Numbered from the stretch's first letter, positions 9,947 to 20,300 are shown. The stretch: 64,000 bases of DNA from Ophiobolus disseminans (GCA_010093685.1 MU006216.1:1501065-1565064); one strand, 5' to 3'. Notes: a model not told the origin generated them from the letters alone. Program-made: numbers and translations.

Positions 9947-11196
9947 TCAATCCTTTAAATACTTCAAAATCATGTCTACTTCTGCATCCGCCACCTCAAG
10001 TATATGCTCAGGTGGGTACTCGGCCTTCCAGCCTAGTTCGCTAGCTCGCTGTGGTGTGAACGTACACCTGCAACATGAGTCAGCCTTCGAAAATGGATAG
10101 ACCAAAAAGTCCACTTACGTGCCACCAATTTGCACCGTCACCAGCTCTTTCGGGCACGCCAAAGCTTGTCCGATTCTCGCAATAGCTGCATCATCCGCCT
10201 TCTTGACTTTGCTGCTCGCCACCACGCCTCGTTCCGCAAGAGCTGTTGCCATAGAAGCGTAGATGTCGTTCCACGCAACGCTTCCGGAAGAGGCCAGGTA
10301 ATATCCCTCCTTCCCATAGCCTTGATTGTGCCCAGACAGAATGCTCTCCAGAAGCTTCACGTACAAAGCTGTGTTATCTCGAACGTGACACACTGGCCAA
10401 GTCTACGTATGACGATCAGCTTCTTGTACACCTTTAGCATGATCATCTAAGACACTCACAGCAGCTCCAGCATTGACATCATAGACTGTTTTGGTTGCCT
10501 TTGCGGCTTTGACCACGGCAGTGGTCTGGATGGATATGCGGTTTCCGAATCCTTTGCCCTCGCCATATACGATGCAAGGCACGAAAATGTAACTTCGAAC
10601 CCCAGAAGCCTCGGCGGTTTCGATGACGATATTATTGGTCGAAACAGCCTGTGATTTGTAAGTGTAGACATCTCGCGAAGATATTCCAAGGTTTGACTGC
10701 GGTTTGGAGATCGCTAATCAATTTAAAATTAAAAACATACCCGGTTTATCGTGGGATACGGAGCCTTCGCGGTCTTTTGCAACTCGAACAAGGCTGGATC
10801 CGTGTCGCGGAGCTCTTGATCGCTCGGCATTCCGGCGTGATTGCTGAAGATTTTGGCACCGGAAGTATGCAAAAAGTGCACATCTTGGCCCGTCTGCCTC
10901 TTGACTTCGCCGAGTGCCTTTATTAGAGGAATCTGGAGCTCGGAGTTGAGAGCATCGATGAGGAAGTATACGATCGATATTTTGGCGTCGACAATGGTTC
11001 TCAAGACCGCACGTTCGTTTTTGAGGTCGAGTATGAGTGGCTCAGCACCATATTGCTTGACTGCATCGGCTTGTTCTTGAGATCGGACGAGGCCGTATAG
11101 CTTCTCGTGTGGAGGTAGTGTGATCCGATCCAATTCAGCGAGAAGAGAGCCTCCCAGATACCCCGAGGCGCCTGTTATCAGAATTGAATGAGGCAT
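9947..11196 (-). CDS. NAD(P)-binding epimerase / NmrA-like protein
   Basis: A 349-aa Rossmann-fold protein with exons 11196-10741, 10648-10460, 10402-10119 and 10067-9947; all junctions close in frame. The start is MPHSILITG, giving the cofactor loop GASGYLGG at residues 9-16. Later motifs are VIETAEASGV, YIFVPCIVYGEGKG with a Tyr-x3-Lys arrangement, a CHVRDN segment, and the C-terminal LGWKAEYPPEHIL that resembles the tail of nucleoside-diphosphate-sugar epimerase-like fungal proteins. It probably binds NAD(P)H, but the substrate is unknown and a role as a redox sensor rather than an enzyme is possible. It lies on the opposite strand between two HET loci. Confidence 0.9.
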
Positions 11197-12318
11197 AAGT
11201 AGTTGTAATCGCAATGAATGAGATCAAACATGTAGACTTGAAGCGCTTTTTTGGCTCTTTCGAGGTGGGCCCTTGCTTTGCCACCTGCATGTTTTGGCGC
11301 CAGTTCCTAGGTGGGGTCGTTACCAAGTACCTAGGTAAGCGCGGCGGCTACCTACCCCACCAACAACATCACCAGACCCTTGCCAGATTTCAGATGGCCT
11401 CCCGTAAGATGGAACAACTGCTTCTGCTTGCAGCTGATACTTTGATTTTGGTAACGCTCGAAGGTCCAGAAATTTGGTCACCGCTGGACTTTGGTTGGCG
11501 GGATGCTGTTCCCGGAGAGAATGTAAGCCTGGCCATGAATACAGCCAAGTCACAGCTGTGGATGTGGGTTTGATGAAGGTTGAGGACTATTGTGGTATGA
11601 AGAGGTATCTGTCAGCAACTTAACGCCATGTCATGCGCCGAGCCCAAATCGAAATCCTTCCAAGATCAACTCAGCCTTGTGCGACACAACAACCTGAGCG
11701 TAACAACACCCGCCCTATGCTGTCGTACATGCCCACTAGCAACGCGGAGATATGCTGGAACCTTACTTGAAGGATGTATCCTTTATACAAATCTTCTCCG
11801 CGCATTCTGTTACGAAATGGCTGTGCCCGTTAGCTGTTTCCCGGGTTGGCTCCGACACCCAGTATGCTTTCGGAACAAACCCTTTGAAATGCGGACGAGA
11901 AACTACTGGAATTCCAGACCAAGGAGCTCAGAGTCTCAGCAGAAACAACGAGGCGAGCGCAAACTCTGGATCATCGCAACAACTTATATTGCGGTGTAAG
12001 AATGCAATGAATTGAAGTGTATTGTTCTGTTGTGTTGTTGTGCTGCTTGTGTCCATCCCAGAAGGGACCAGAGCACGGTCTGTTTACATGACGTATCTAC
12101 GATACTGTTGGGGTAAGAGGTGCCTGATAAGGTGAGGAAGCAGCACCAGACCACCGCCTTGTGGCACATGTGATCCGCTCCTCCTCATAACCGTGACAAC
12201 TTATCTTGTCTTGATACACACTCTAACAATCATATCGTTGGCGGAGTTCCCATTTTTGTTGTTGTACGGCAAAAGAATGTGCCCCCCTCAACATATCAAA
12301 AACGAGGCAGAGAAAGAC
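11197..12318. other. Intergenic region, about 1.1 kb
   Basis: No gene recognised. Short open frames at 11214-11573 and 11628-11999 match no family I know and lack clear starts. The left part contains the third exact TACCTAGGTA copy and a nearby CCTAGGTGG variant. Sequence right of 12190 leads into the decayed HET gene. Confidence 0.45.
11328..11337. promoter_or_regulatory. TACCTAGGTA palindrome, copy 3
   Basis: Exact copy of the 10-bp palindrome, 132 bp before the start of the minus-strand epimerase-like gene. Confidence 0.35.
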
Positions 12319-14348
12319 ATGAGAGATGTCGTCTTTCAAGACACCAGCCCCGTCGATACTGGTGTTTCAGAGTCAACACATTAGCGCTACCACACACTTG
12401 AAGGCAGAGATGAGACCAGGCTTCTTGTCCTCCATGCAGGCGCATTCAAGGATGACATCCATTTCCACATGGATCATGTTGCCTTGCGAACCACTGATCG
12501 CAAGTATGAGGCTTTATCATATATGCATGGGGCAGCGGCATGTCTGCACACTACATTCGCGCCATGGATGGGACCTAGATACCAGTGACTGCGAATTTGC
12601 ATGCTGCGCTCCAGCACCTTCACTATGAAGATCGTACGCGAATCCTGTGGATAGACTCCATATGCATCAATCAGCAGGACAACTCCGAGCGAAGCCATCA
12701 GGTGCGGTTGATGGGAGATATCTATGCTACAGCCGATAGAGTCGTGATTTGGCTGGGGGAAGAAGACCAACATTGCTCACTTGCGTTTCCATCGCTCGAG
12801 CATATTCATTCAAGATCGTGGTACTCTACTCTCTGGAATGTCTATTGGTCCAAAGCTCAGAACGCTGGGTGTCTCAGCAAAAGATATGTGACTCATTCGT
12901 TTCATCGATATGTCTGGAAGAATTCCCGTCCAGTTTTTGAAGACGATGCCTGGACCGCGGACGAGGCTGCCAATTTAGACATGAAGAACATTGACTGGCA
13001 ATCCATCGAGTGTCTACTAGGACGACCATGGTTCTATCGGCTTTGGGTCATCCAGGAAGTATCACAAGCACGCCGTGCAATCGTAGTCTGTGGCCAGTCA
13101 AAGATCTCATGGACCGTACTTGCAACATCACTGGCATACATCGTGCAAAACGATCTTACGAATCATCTCGACCCAGTATGCATATTTCCTTGTAACAACG
13201 TCATCGGCATCCAACAGATTCGTCGACGATACTACAAAGACCCTCTTTTCACTATCGCATTGGAAAACACCCACGGAAGCTGTCGAGACCCGAAAGATAA
13301 GATCTTTGCATTGATGAGCATTTCAGGAGGATGTGACATGTTTGATTGGGAAACTAGCTTCGACTACGATCTTTCGGTCGAGGAGTTGTACAAGCGTTTT
13401 GCAATATGGGACATTGTCAGAAATAGAACACTTCGCATTCTAACGTGCGTAACCCCGCCCTCAGAATATTCAGATCAACCGACTATCCTTCCCTCGTGGG
13501 TACCAGACTGGACCCGAACACTCGACCGACAGTTACTTGTCCGCGTCAATGCCACCTCGAAGGTCTCTGCCGGCTCTCGGAAAGATGGTGAAGTTTGGTT
13601 CTCCCGTGAAAAGACCATCATGTATGCCGAAGGAATTATAATTAATAGCATTGGTGTAACTGGGTCCGAAACATACAGCCTCAAGATAACCTCAATATTC
13701 GAGATTGATAGCGCCTCTGTCAATGAGCTTCAAGCGACAAAGGAGTGGCTACTGGAGTACTGGAACGTTGCAAAAGATAGTCATCTCATGACGAGGAAGA
13801 CATATGACGCCTTCTGGCGAACAATGCTTTGTGACATGGACGACAAGGGCCTCCCCGCACCAAAGCGATACTCCGAATATTTCTTAGAGTATTTCAAATC
13901 CATGAGGGAGGCTCCTGACATGCTCAAAACGATCCTTGAGAATCCTGCACCCGTGGTACCTTTTGCCATCAAGGGATCGTATAGGCTGGTAAAGCTGGCA
14001 ACATCCATTGGTCTAACCTCCGAATCGTCACTATCTCATTCGTGGCGACTTAACATGTGGTTTGATGAGTACCTTCGGTCCAGTACTCTCATCGAGAACT
14101 TATTGCATAAGTGGGGGAAGAGCAAGCGGTTTTGTCGAACTCGCGATGGACGACTCGCACGCGTGCCTACTCATGCCGCGATGGGCGACGTGATCTGCAT
14201 CTTGCATTGGTCGGAGGTGCCACATGTTATCAGGTCGCAAGGGGACGGAACATATACAGTCATTGGCGAGTGCTACGTTCATGGTGTCATGCATGGAGAG
14301 GCGCTGGAACTTCCTTCGTACCGGCCGGAGATCCTGAGATTACATTGA
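12319..14348 (+). pseudogene. HET domain gene with broken 5' part
   Basis: The HET family signature runs across three lesions. A TAG at 12382-12384 interrupts the frame ahead of YHTLEGRDETRLLVLHAG. An extra AT within 12517-12524 shifts the frame inside the core YEALSYAWG motif. A second TAG at 12576-12578 lies just before IPVTANLHAALQHL. Beyond that the frame is open for about 1.76 kb: ILWIDSICINQQD, DRVVIWLGEED, WFYRLWVIQEV, DPKDKIFALM and a C-terminal GECYVHGVMHGEALE. There is no ATG between the last stop and the conserved region, and a GTATGA..CTAG intron covering the shift would not restore frame. Both stops could come from CAG by C-to-T change, which would fit repeat-induced point mutation; this is inference. 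An assembly error is possible. Confidence 0.75.
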
Positions 14349-14599
14349 ACGTGAAGTACCTAGCTCCGGAACATATTTTCATTGTTGAAGCGCTCACCCG
14401 GGAGGACAGGATCGTGAGGATCGTGACGAAGGGAAAAATCAGCTACCGACTGATCTCGTACTCAGCTACGATGCTTAGAATACGTGGAAGATGAGGACGG
14501 AGATAGCATGGCAAGCTTGGAAGTGAAATTTGACGAGACCATTATATGCTTGAAGATCGAGAGTCGACTCAAAGTACTAGATATGGTACGTGCCACGCC
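14349..14599. other. Short convergent intergenic spacer
   Basis: About 250 bp lie between the 3' ends of the broken HET gene and the aldolase gene. It should hold both terminators; nothing else was seen. Confidence 0.4.
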
Positions 14600-15688
14600 T
14601 CATTTTCCATCGTATCCCTTCACGCCGTTATCTCCACTCCCTTCAATCTTCCCACCAGCCACCGCGAGACTATTCGAAAATGCGGCCGTGAGCGCAATCT
14701 GATCGGTCAAGATAGAAATCATGTCGAACCCCCGCTCCGCATACATCCGAGCTTGTTCCCCGCTATTGGTGTAAATCCCCACTTTCTTGCCCTCAGCGTG
14801 CGCCGCTTCTTTAATCTTTTCGATTGCGTCCTTGAGTTCTTGGTGCATCTCGCCTAGTATCGGCCGTCCGATGTTATTTCCTAAATCAAATGGGCCGATG
14901 AGCAAGACGTCGACGCCAGGAACAGCGGCAATTTCGCGAACTTGTTCCAGCGCAGATGCAGTTTCAATCTGGACGATGGTCAGGAGTGTCGAGTTTGCGT
15001 TTTGCAGGTAGTAAGTTAGCGGCTCGTCGTTGAAGCATTGGACAGGCAACGGGGAGCCAAAGCCTCGGCGTCCTTCTGGCGGAAATTTGGCAGATTCCAC
15101 GAGTCGTTTGGTGTCTTCGACTGTATATATTAGAGGAACGCAAATGCCATGAGCACCAGAGTCAAGGGCTCGTTTGACCATCCAGGGTTCATTTGCTGCA
15201 ATGCGAACGATCGGGCTGACTCCTTCCTTGGCTATGGCAACGACGGCCTCGTGCATAGCAGAATCTGGACATGATTAGGCTTCTTTGGTTGAATAGCGAT
15301 TCGAAAGCTGTACCATCAATGTTACCATGCTCACAATCGACGCACACCCAATCAACACCCGAGCGAGCAATAGCACGAGCATGGTTTGTGCCCGGAAGCA
15401 TCTGGTCGAGAATCAGCATCGCATTGACGATCTAGTGTTGTGTAGAATATGTACCTGCCAACCTCCGAAACTCGGGCCCCCATTCTTGAAAGCGTTGTAC
15501 ACTTTGCTTGCTTCTTGAAGGGTGTTCATGTTTCTTGTAGCTGCAACAAATTTGTGCGAGGAGAAAAAACTGTTTGGAGGAGACACTGAAGCTAAATGGA
15601 AGATCTTGGTTGTAGGCCTGTGAACAATAGACCTGCGGAGAAGATGCGACATTGTCATTGTCTTTGAGAGTTGTCGCGTACCCCTCAT
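14600..15688 (-). CDS. HpcH/HpaI family aldolase
   Basis: Class II (metal-dependent) 2-keto-3-deoxy acid aldolase of 328 aa, exons 15688-15455, 15401-15314 and 15264-14600. Family motifs are WVCVDCEHGN (catalytic loop), SPIVRIAANEPW with the substrate Arg, GICVPLIYTVEDTKR, the metal-binding Glu in IVQIETASALEQ and the metal-binding Asp in IGPFDLGNNIG. Such enzymes cleave 2-oxo-4-hydroxy acids to pyruvate and an aldehyde. The first ATG gives a basic, Ser-rich, acid-poor leader (RGTRQLSK...HLLRRSIVHRP) resembling a mitochondrial targeting sequence; an internal ATG at MNTLQEA would give the usual bacterial-like N-terminus. Both introns have CTAAT or CTGAT branch sites and CAG acceptors. The exact substrate cannot be read here. 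Confidence 0.93.
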
Positions 15689-15763
15689 GAGCTACCCCAC
15701 ACCTCCATGCACTAACTGTGGCTCAATTCCGAGGTCGAATGCGTGCATGTCTCAATTGCCATC

Positions 15764-16128
15764 TCATGATTGCTCCACAGCGTCCATCATCTTGAGTACT
15801 TCGTCTTCCTTGAACCGATGCATGAGTTTCAGTGACGATGGTGTGGTTTCTTGTGCGTCGGCCTTATCAATGTGGATCTGCTCGCCCTTTAGGTACTCGC
15901 TCACGGCCTGTATATTTGTGGCTAAAGGCTCACCACTGGAGTATCAAACTCATACAAGCTTTTCCACTGCTCATGACCAGGCTCCATGACATTGATCTCC
16001 TTATACGCAACCGGTCTCTGTGCGTTCACACTCTGGACGACAGCCTTCGCCGTGTCGCATAAGCCGCATGGGCTTCGAGTAAAGAACGTGATCCGACAGT
16101 CGAGAAGACGAGATGTTGCGCGAAACAT
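15764..16128 (-). CDS. Glutaredoxin-like protein (DUF836 type)
   Basis: Small thioredoxin-fold protein of 102 aa in two exons, 16128-15934 and 15877-15764. FFTRSPCGLCDTAKA carries a CxxC redox motif, followed by YKEINVMEPGHEQW and the cis-Pro motif FDTPV. The intron 15878-15933 (GTGAGC..CAG, 56 nt) is chosen because it joins FDTPV directly to IHIDKA, the usual continuation in fungal homologues; a 26-nt intron to an earlier CAG was rejected. The C-terminal LKLMHRFKEDEV helix is also typical of the family. It is probably a mitochondrial or cytosolic thiol oxidoreductase, but the substrate is unknown. It is divergently arranged with the CHORD gene, with 246 bp between the start codons. Confidence 0.85.
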
Positions 16129-16374
16129 GCTCGGAACAAACAAATGACCGAAGAAGGATGGGAAAGTTATATTGTCCAGATTAAGGACTGAGCCCTGTGC
16201 ACAGAAAAGGCAATCAGCTCTACACCGCCAAAATAAGCTTTGTGTTCTGCCGGCGCTAGCACTCTGTCGTACCGCGACTTCTGGAATATTCCGAGCCTTG
16301 AATAGCTTTTCGGAACTCTCGCACCACAAACTTATTACCACGTATTCGCTACTCAGGTCTTGCGGCTCATAATC

Positions 16375-17444
16375 ATGGCGAAGAAGTGTGTCCACAAAGG
16401 GTGTGGCAAGAAGTACGAGAACGACGACGAGGAATGTGTCTACCATCCTGGCCCGCCCATCTTCCACGAGGGGCAGAAAGGTGGGTGCGCATAGCTTTGA
16501 TACCACAGCATCGACGTTTGTACTGAGTATCGTACCAGGCTGGAAGTGCTGCAAACCTCGTGTCCTTACTTTCGAAGAATTCATGGACATTGAGCCTTGC
16601 ACAACAGGCAAACATTCCGATGTAGACGACACTCCCGCACCAGAACCCGTTAAGGCTCCAGAGATCACCGAAGGCACCCAAGTCAACCTCGGCTCGCTGG
16701 AGGAGTCCCTACCTGCCCCAGCGCCCCGCCTGCCCTCTGCACAAGCAGCACCCAAACCAGCAGCTTCGCCCGCTCCGCCGCCAGAATCAGAGGACGACGA
16801 TGCCAGCGTACCGTTGAAAGAGGGCATGACTTGCAGGAGGAAGACATGTGGAGCAACGCACAAAGGGGGTGATAGAGGCGAGGAGAAGTGCGTGCATCAC
16901 CCCGGTGCGCCCATCTTCCACGAGGGCAGCAAGGGCTGGAGCTGCTGCAAGAGGCGGGTACTCGAGTTCGATCAGTTCTTGAACATCGAAGGCTGCAAGA
17001 CCAAAGATAGACATTTGTTCGTCGGAAGCGGCAAGAAGGACGAGAAGGCTGGACGGGAAGAGAAGCTAGAGACTGTTAAGTGAGTCTCATACTGGATACC
17101 TTGTGTGGGACCGATGCTGACAGCGTCACAGAAACGACTACTACCAGACCGCAACAACCGTAGTTGCATCGCTATACCTCAAGAAGATCGACAAGTCGAA
17201 TGCTGTTGTAGACTTCCATCCCACAAACGTCACCCTCGACCTACGGACAACAGACGGCAAGCGCTATCAGTCCGAGTTTCCCCTTTTCGCTACCATCAAG
17301 CCAGAGGAGAGCAAGTTCAGGATACTGGGTACGAAGTTGGAGATGACATTTGCAAAGGCTGATGGCACAAGCTGGGCAGTACTGCGGAGCGATGACAAGC
17401 CGACTGGTGAGATTCTCCAAGTGGGTAGGGCAGGACGGGCGTGA
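16375..17444 (+). CDS. CHORD and CS domain protein (Hsp90 co-chaperone)
   Basis: A 319-aa protein with exons 16375-16480, 16539-17079 and 17132-17444. It holds two CHORD zinc-binding modules: the first from CVHKGCGKKYENDDEECVYH through FHEGQKGWKCC to FMDIEPC, the second from CRRKTCGATH through CVHHPGAPIFHEG and GWSCCKRRVLEFDQFLNIEGC. An acidic Pro/Ala linker separates them. The C-terminal third, from DYYQTATTVVASLYLKK to LFATIKPEESKFRILGTK, is a CS (p23-like) domain. The order CHORD-CHORD-CS matches animal CHORDC1 and plant RAR1-related proteins that work with Hsp90 and SGT1. The first CHORD is split by an intron right before GWKCC. Function in this fungus is inferred by family. Confidence 0.95.
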
Positions 17445-17734
17445 GCATCGCAGGCTTGAACAAAGATGGATGATTACACTAGCATAGCGCATACGGGCAC
17501 CGAAGGCGCGACATGCATACCCCACTCCAGAACATAGCGAATGGTGCAGAGGGGTGCTTATTAATCAATGACGTGCTTCGCTGCTTGGTAACTACATTCT
17601 GCGCAATCTTACCCCAGTATTACGCCACAAGTGTTTACTAAACAGACCGAGGAGTGCATAGCCCAAGGTATAAGGTAATCGACACGACTGCAGCTCACTA
17701 TCCAATTCACCAACCATCTTCACAACATCCCATT

Positions 17735-18529
17735 ATGGCCTCTAAACTCATTGCTATCGTCGCCGGTGTCGGTCCAGGAACAGGAGCAAGTGTCGCCCGC
17801 AAGTTCTCCAAAAACTACCCCGTCGTTCTCCTAGCCCGCAAGCCCGAGAACTTTGAATCTCTCGCCAAAGAAATCAACTCCTCCGGCGGAAAAGCTATCG
17901 GCATCAGCACCGATGTCTCCGATGAAGCCAGCCTCAAGAACGCCGTTGAAACCATCAAGAAAGAATTCGGCAACGATGTCGCCGCTGCGGCAGCAATTTT
18001 CAACGCCTCGGGCGGCTTCCTGCGCAAGCCGTTCCTCGAGGTCCCGCCTGAGGTCTTCGCACAGAGCCTCGCAGTCAGCGCGACGGGTGGAATTTTGTTC
18101 TCTCAATCATTCCTGCCGCTGCTATTGAATGGAGTGAAGCAGAAATCTGAGCACCCGCCCTCGCTCATCTTCACGGGCGCCACAGCGAGCGTAAAGAGCA
18201 ATGCGCAAATGGCGAGCTTCGCGACGGGCAAGTGGGCTCTGAGAGCACTGAGTCAGAGTCTTGCGAGGGAGTTTGGACCCCAGGGTGTGCATGTTGCTCA
18301 TGCGATTATTGATGGGGTCATTGATATCCCGAGGACGAGGGAGTGGTTGAAGGACCTGCCGGTTGAGGCGAAGTTGAGCGCAGATGGCGTAAGTTCATGA
18401 CGTGACGGAGAGAAGAATCATGGCTAATGTGTTGAGCAGATTGCGAACGATTACTGGTGGCTGCATACTCAGCCTGTGACGAACTTTACTTGGGAGATCG
18501 ATCTTAGGCCGGCGATTGAGAAGTGGTAA
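17735..18529 (+). CDS. SDR-family oxidoreductase with Phe at the catalytic Tyr position
   Basis: A 247-aa short-chain dehydrogenase-like protein in two exons, 17735-18388 and 18440-18529. The N-terminal GVGPGTGASVARKF is the glycine-rich nucleotide loop. IFNASGGF replaces the NAG motif. The active-site region reads FTGATASVKSNAQMASFATGK, so the Ser and Lys are kept but the usual catalytic Tyr is Phe. GVHVAHAIIDGVIDIPRTRE follows. This Phe form is, to my knowledge, a recurrent SDR subgroup, so it may be the ancestral state here and not decay. The second exon adds the NDYWWLHTQP tail. Activity, if any, is unknown. The start at 17735 was chosen because MASKLIAIVAGVGPG places the loop near the N-terminus. 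Confidence 0.88.
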
Positions 18530-18783
18530 GATGCACGCCAACTGTTTAGAAGTGAGAGCCGTAGAGAGTCGGTCTCGGTACCGGATATGAGACATAGGTA
18601 ACGAGGTATGCAATGTCACGAGTTCACGCGTCTTCATTCCAGTAACGCGGGTGTGATCATTCAGTGCATTCCATCTATTGTTGTACGACATGGGCGTGGC
18701 CTCACGCATCTTATTTCTACCATCAATTGTGTACATCCACACAGACTTCTCTTCTTGTCGTACTCTCATAACATATCGAAACC

Positions 18784-19344
18784 ATGTTGCTCATTCTCGC
18801 GCTCTTCGTCACCACTTCCCTCGCATCATGCACTTTCCCCTTACCAGCCCAGAAACGTGACGCACAATACGACTCCGCCGACCCCATTGACGTAACCTAC
18901 GAAACCATCCCCGACATCGACACGCCCTTCGGCCCAATCGACCTCCCTCCAGAATTCCTCCCATCCGCCTGGTCCCCCAGTTCCAACCTTGGCTCACCAT
19001 ACCCAGACGACCCCATCGACGACGGCGGCCGCTCGCAAATGATCGACAACGAAGTTCCTTTCTGGCACATATGTTCAAATTCAAATCTCGACTGCGCCAT
19101 GTGCCCACGCGACGCGCGGTGTAAGATACCGCAGTTTCCAGAAATAGGAGATGAGCCAGGCCCTCCACCCCCGCTGCTGGTTTTCGACGACGATATCCTG
19201 CCCGAAGATGATGGACAACAAGACTGTCCGCTGCAAAAATGCGACGAGGAGATCATGCGCTGCGGTAGCAATGCGCGCTGCACGCGTGGGTTCTGCGTAT
19301 GCGATTTGGGTATGAAGGGGACGTTTGGGTATCGTGAAAATTAA
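18784..19344 (+). CDS. Small secreted cysteine-rich protein, possible effector
   Basis: Single-exon 186-aa protein. A hydrophobic signal peptide (LLILALFVTTSLAS) is followed by a Lys-Arg site (AQKRD) that could be cut by a Kex2-type protease. An acidic, Pro-rich middle part contains a CSNSNLDCAMCPRDARC group. The C-terminus holds a compact six-Cys module, from DCPLQKC through CGSNARC to GFCVCDLGMKG, that resembles an EGF- or EB-like fold. No transmembrane segment or GPI signal is visible. I do not recognise a named family. Secretion, small size and paired cysteines are features of extracellular effectors, but also of ordinary wall proteins, so the role is open. It is flanked by the SDR gene and a small orphan. 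Confidence 0.8.
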   Translation: MLLILALFVTTSLASCTFPLPAQKRDAQYDSADPIDVTYETIPDIDTPFGPIDLPPEFLPSAWSPSSNLGSPYPDDPIDDGGRSQMIDNEVPFWHICSNSNLDCAMCPRDARCKIPQFPEIGDEPGPPPPLLVFDDDILPEDDGQQDCPLQKCDEEIMRCGSNARCTRGFCVCDLGMKGTFGYREN

Positions 19345-19659
19345 GGATTAGGAGAGGTTACGGTGTATAATGACCCGTTTGTGGGCTGCTACGATAGGTG
19401 TGATGATTTGAGTTCTCAGTCCTCATTCAGAATAGATTTACGTTTTCACTTCTCCTTCACCTCGAGTTTGACACAACTAGCTGTCAATGCGCATATATAA
19501 GAACTCCCACCACAGACGTTGCACCCCCTTTCCTCTCCCACAAACCACTCAACACTTCCAATACCTCAAAATCTCACCCCTACCGGTATATCTACAGCAA
19601 GCTTTCAGTGTCAAATTGTTCATGTTCGGCACATTGCTGATACACCTCAAGCATCCGCC
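19345..19659. other. Intergenic region with a TATA box
   Basis: About 315 bp. It contains TATATAAG near its middle and a C/T-rich tract (CACCCCCTTTCCTCTCCC) after it, consistent with the promoter of the small gene downstream. Confidence 0.45.
19494..19501 (+). promoter_or_regulatory. TATA box of the small Pro/Ala-rich gene
   Basis: TATATAAG lies 166 bp upstream of the start codon at 19660 and is followed by a pyrimidine-rich tract. The long gap to the ATG implies a 5' leader of roughly 130 nt. Confidence 0.4.
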
Positions 19660-20122
19660 ATGCCAAGACTCCAAGGAAGTCGCTGGGCAGTGAAGTCTTC
19701 CAATGAGGCTTCCGTTAAGGACTCCAAGTCCAAGGAGGAATTGTAAGATTCCACTCTCCTACTCTATCACAATCATCAACTAATATTATCATAGCAAACA
19801 TATCGCCATTCCGAGTTTCGGCTTTCAAATGCCGAAATTCACACCAGTCACGAGCGCTCCCATGAAGCAAGTTCCGAAGCCAGCGCCTGTCCGAGCTCAG
19901 GGTGCTACGACCAAATCAACGGCACCCGTCAAGGCCACTGAGCCCCTCCCGGCTCCTCAAGTTCAAGCTGTTGAGCCTTCGGCTCAGTCATCCGTCAAGA
20001 TCACCGAGCCACTCCCCGCTCCGAAAAAGGAGGCTGCCGACAAGCCTTTCGACAGGGCCGGAATGGCGGCAGCTCGGGCTCGAGCTCGCATGGCTGAGAT
20101 CATGGGTCCACGTCGTCGCTAG
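19660..20122 (+). CDS. Small basic Pro/Ala-rich orphan protein
   Basis: A 136-aa protein in two exons, 19660-19742 and 19795-20122, with a GTAAGA..CTAAT..ATAG intron in phase 2. The start is the first ATG of the frame (MPRLQGSRWAVKSS). The middle is low-complexity with two TEPLPAP units about 25 residues apart (KATEPLPAPQ and KITEPLPAPK). The C-terminus is Arg/Ala-rich, RAGMAAARARARMAEIMGPRRR-like in character. There is no signal peptide and no domain known to me. Translation is supported by a good intron and a TATA box upstream, not by homology. It could be a disordered nucleic-acid-binding or scaffold protein; that is a guess from composition. Confidence 0.65.
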
Positions 20123-20300
20123 GGTCCATTTTGGGCTGCCTGAGAACGGGCTGGTGAGGGTCTGAGTGTTTCCAGCTTTGGTTGAGACGCGAAGTTGCGT
20201 ATTAGTGAGAAAGGCATGTGGGAGTCCAAGGCTGGCACAATGAAGGGTTACATTTATGATATCAATTTTGGGACGAAGTTCCTAATTCCCAGCCTCGTGT

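Noticed and set aside
15908..15933. A 26-nt intron in the glutaredoxin-like gene
   Set aside because: Using the later CAG gives a 56-nt intron and joins FDTPV to IHIDKA, the expected family sequence.
15922..16863. A 313-codon minus-strand frame overlapping the CHORD gene
   Set aside because: Only its last 69 codons match a family (the glutaredoxin-like protein). The rest is antisense to clear CHORD zinc modules.
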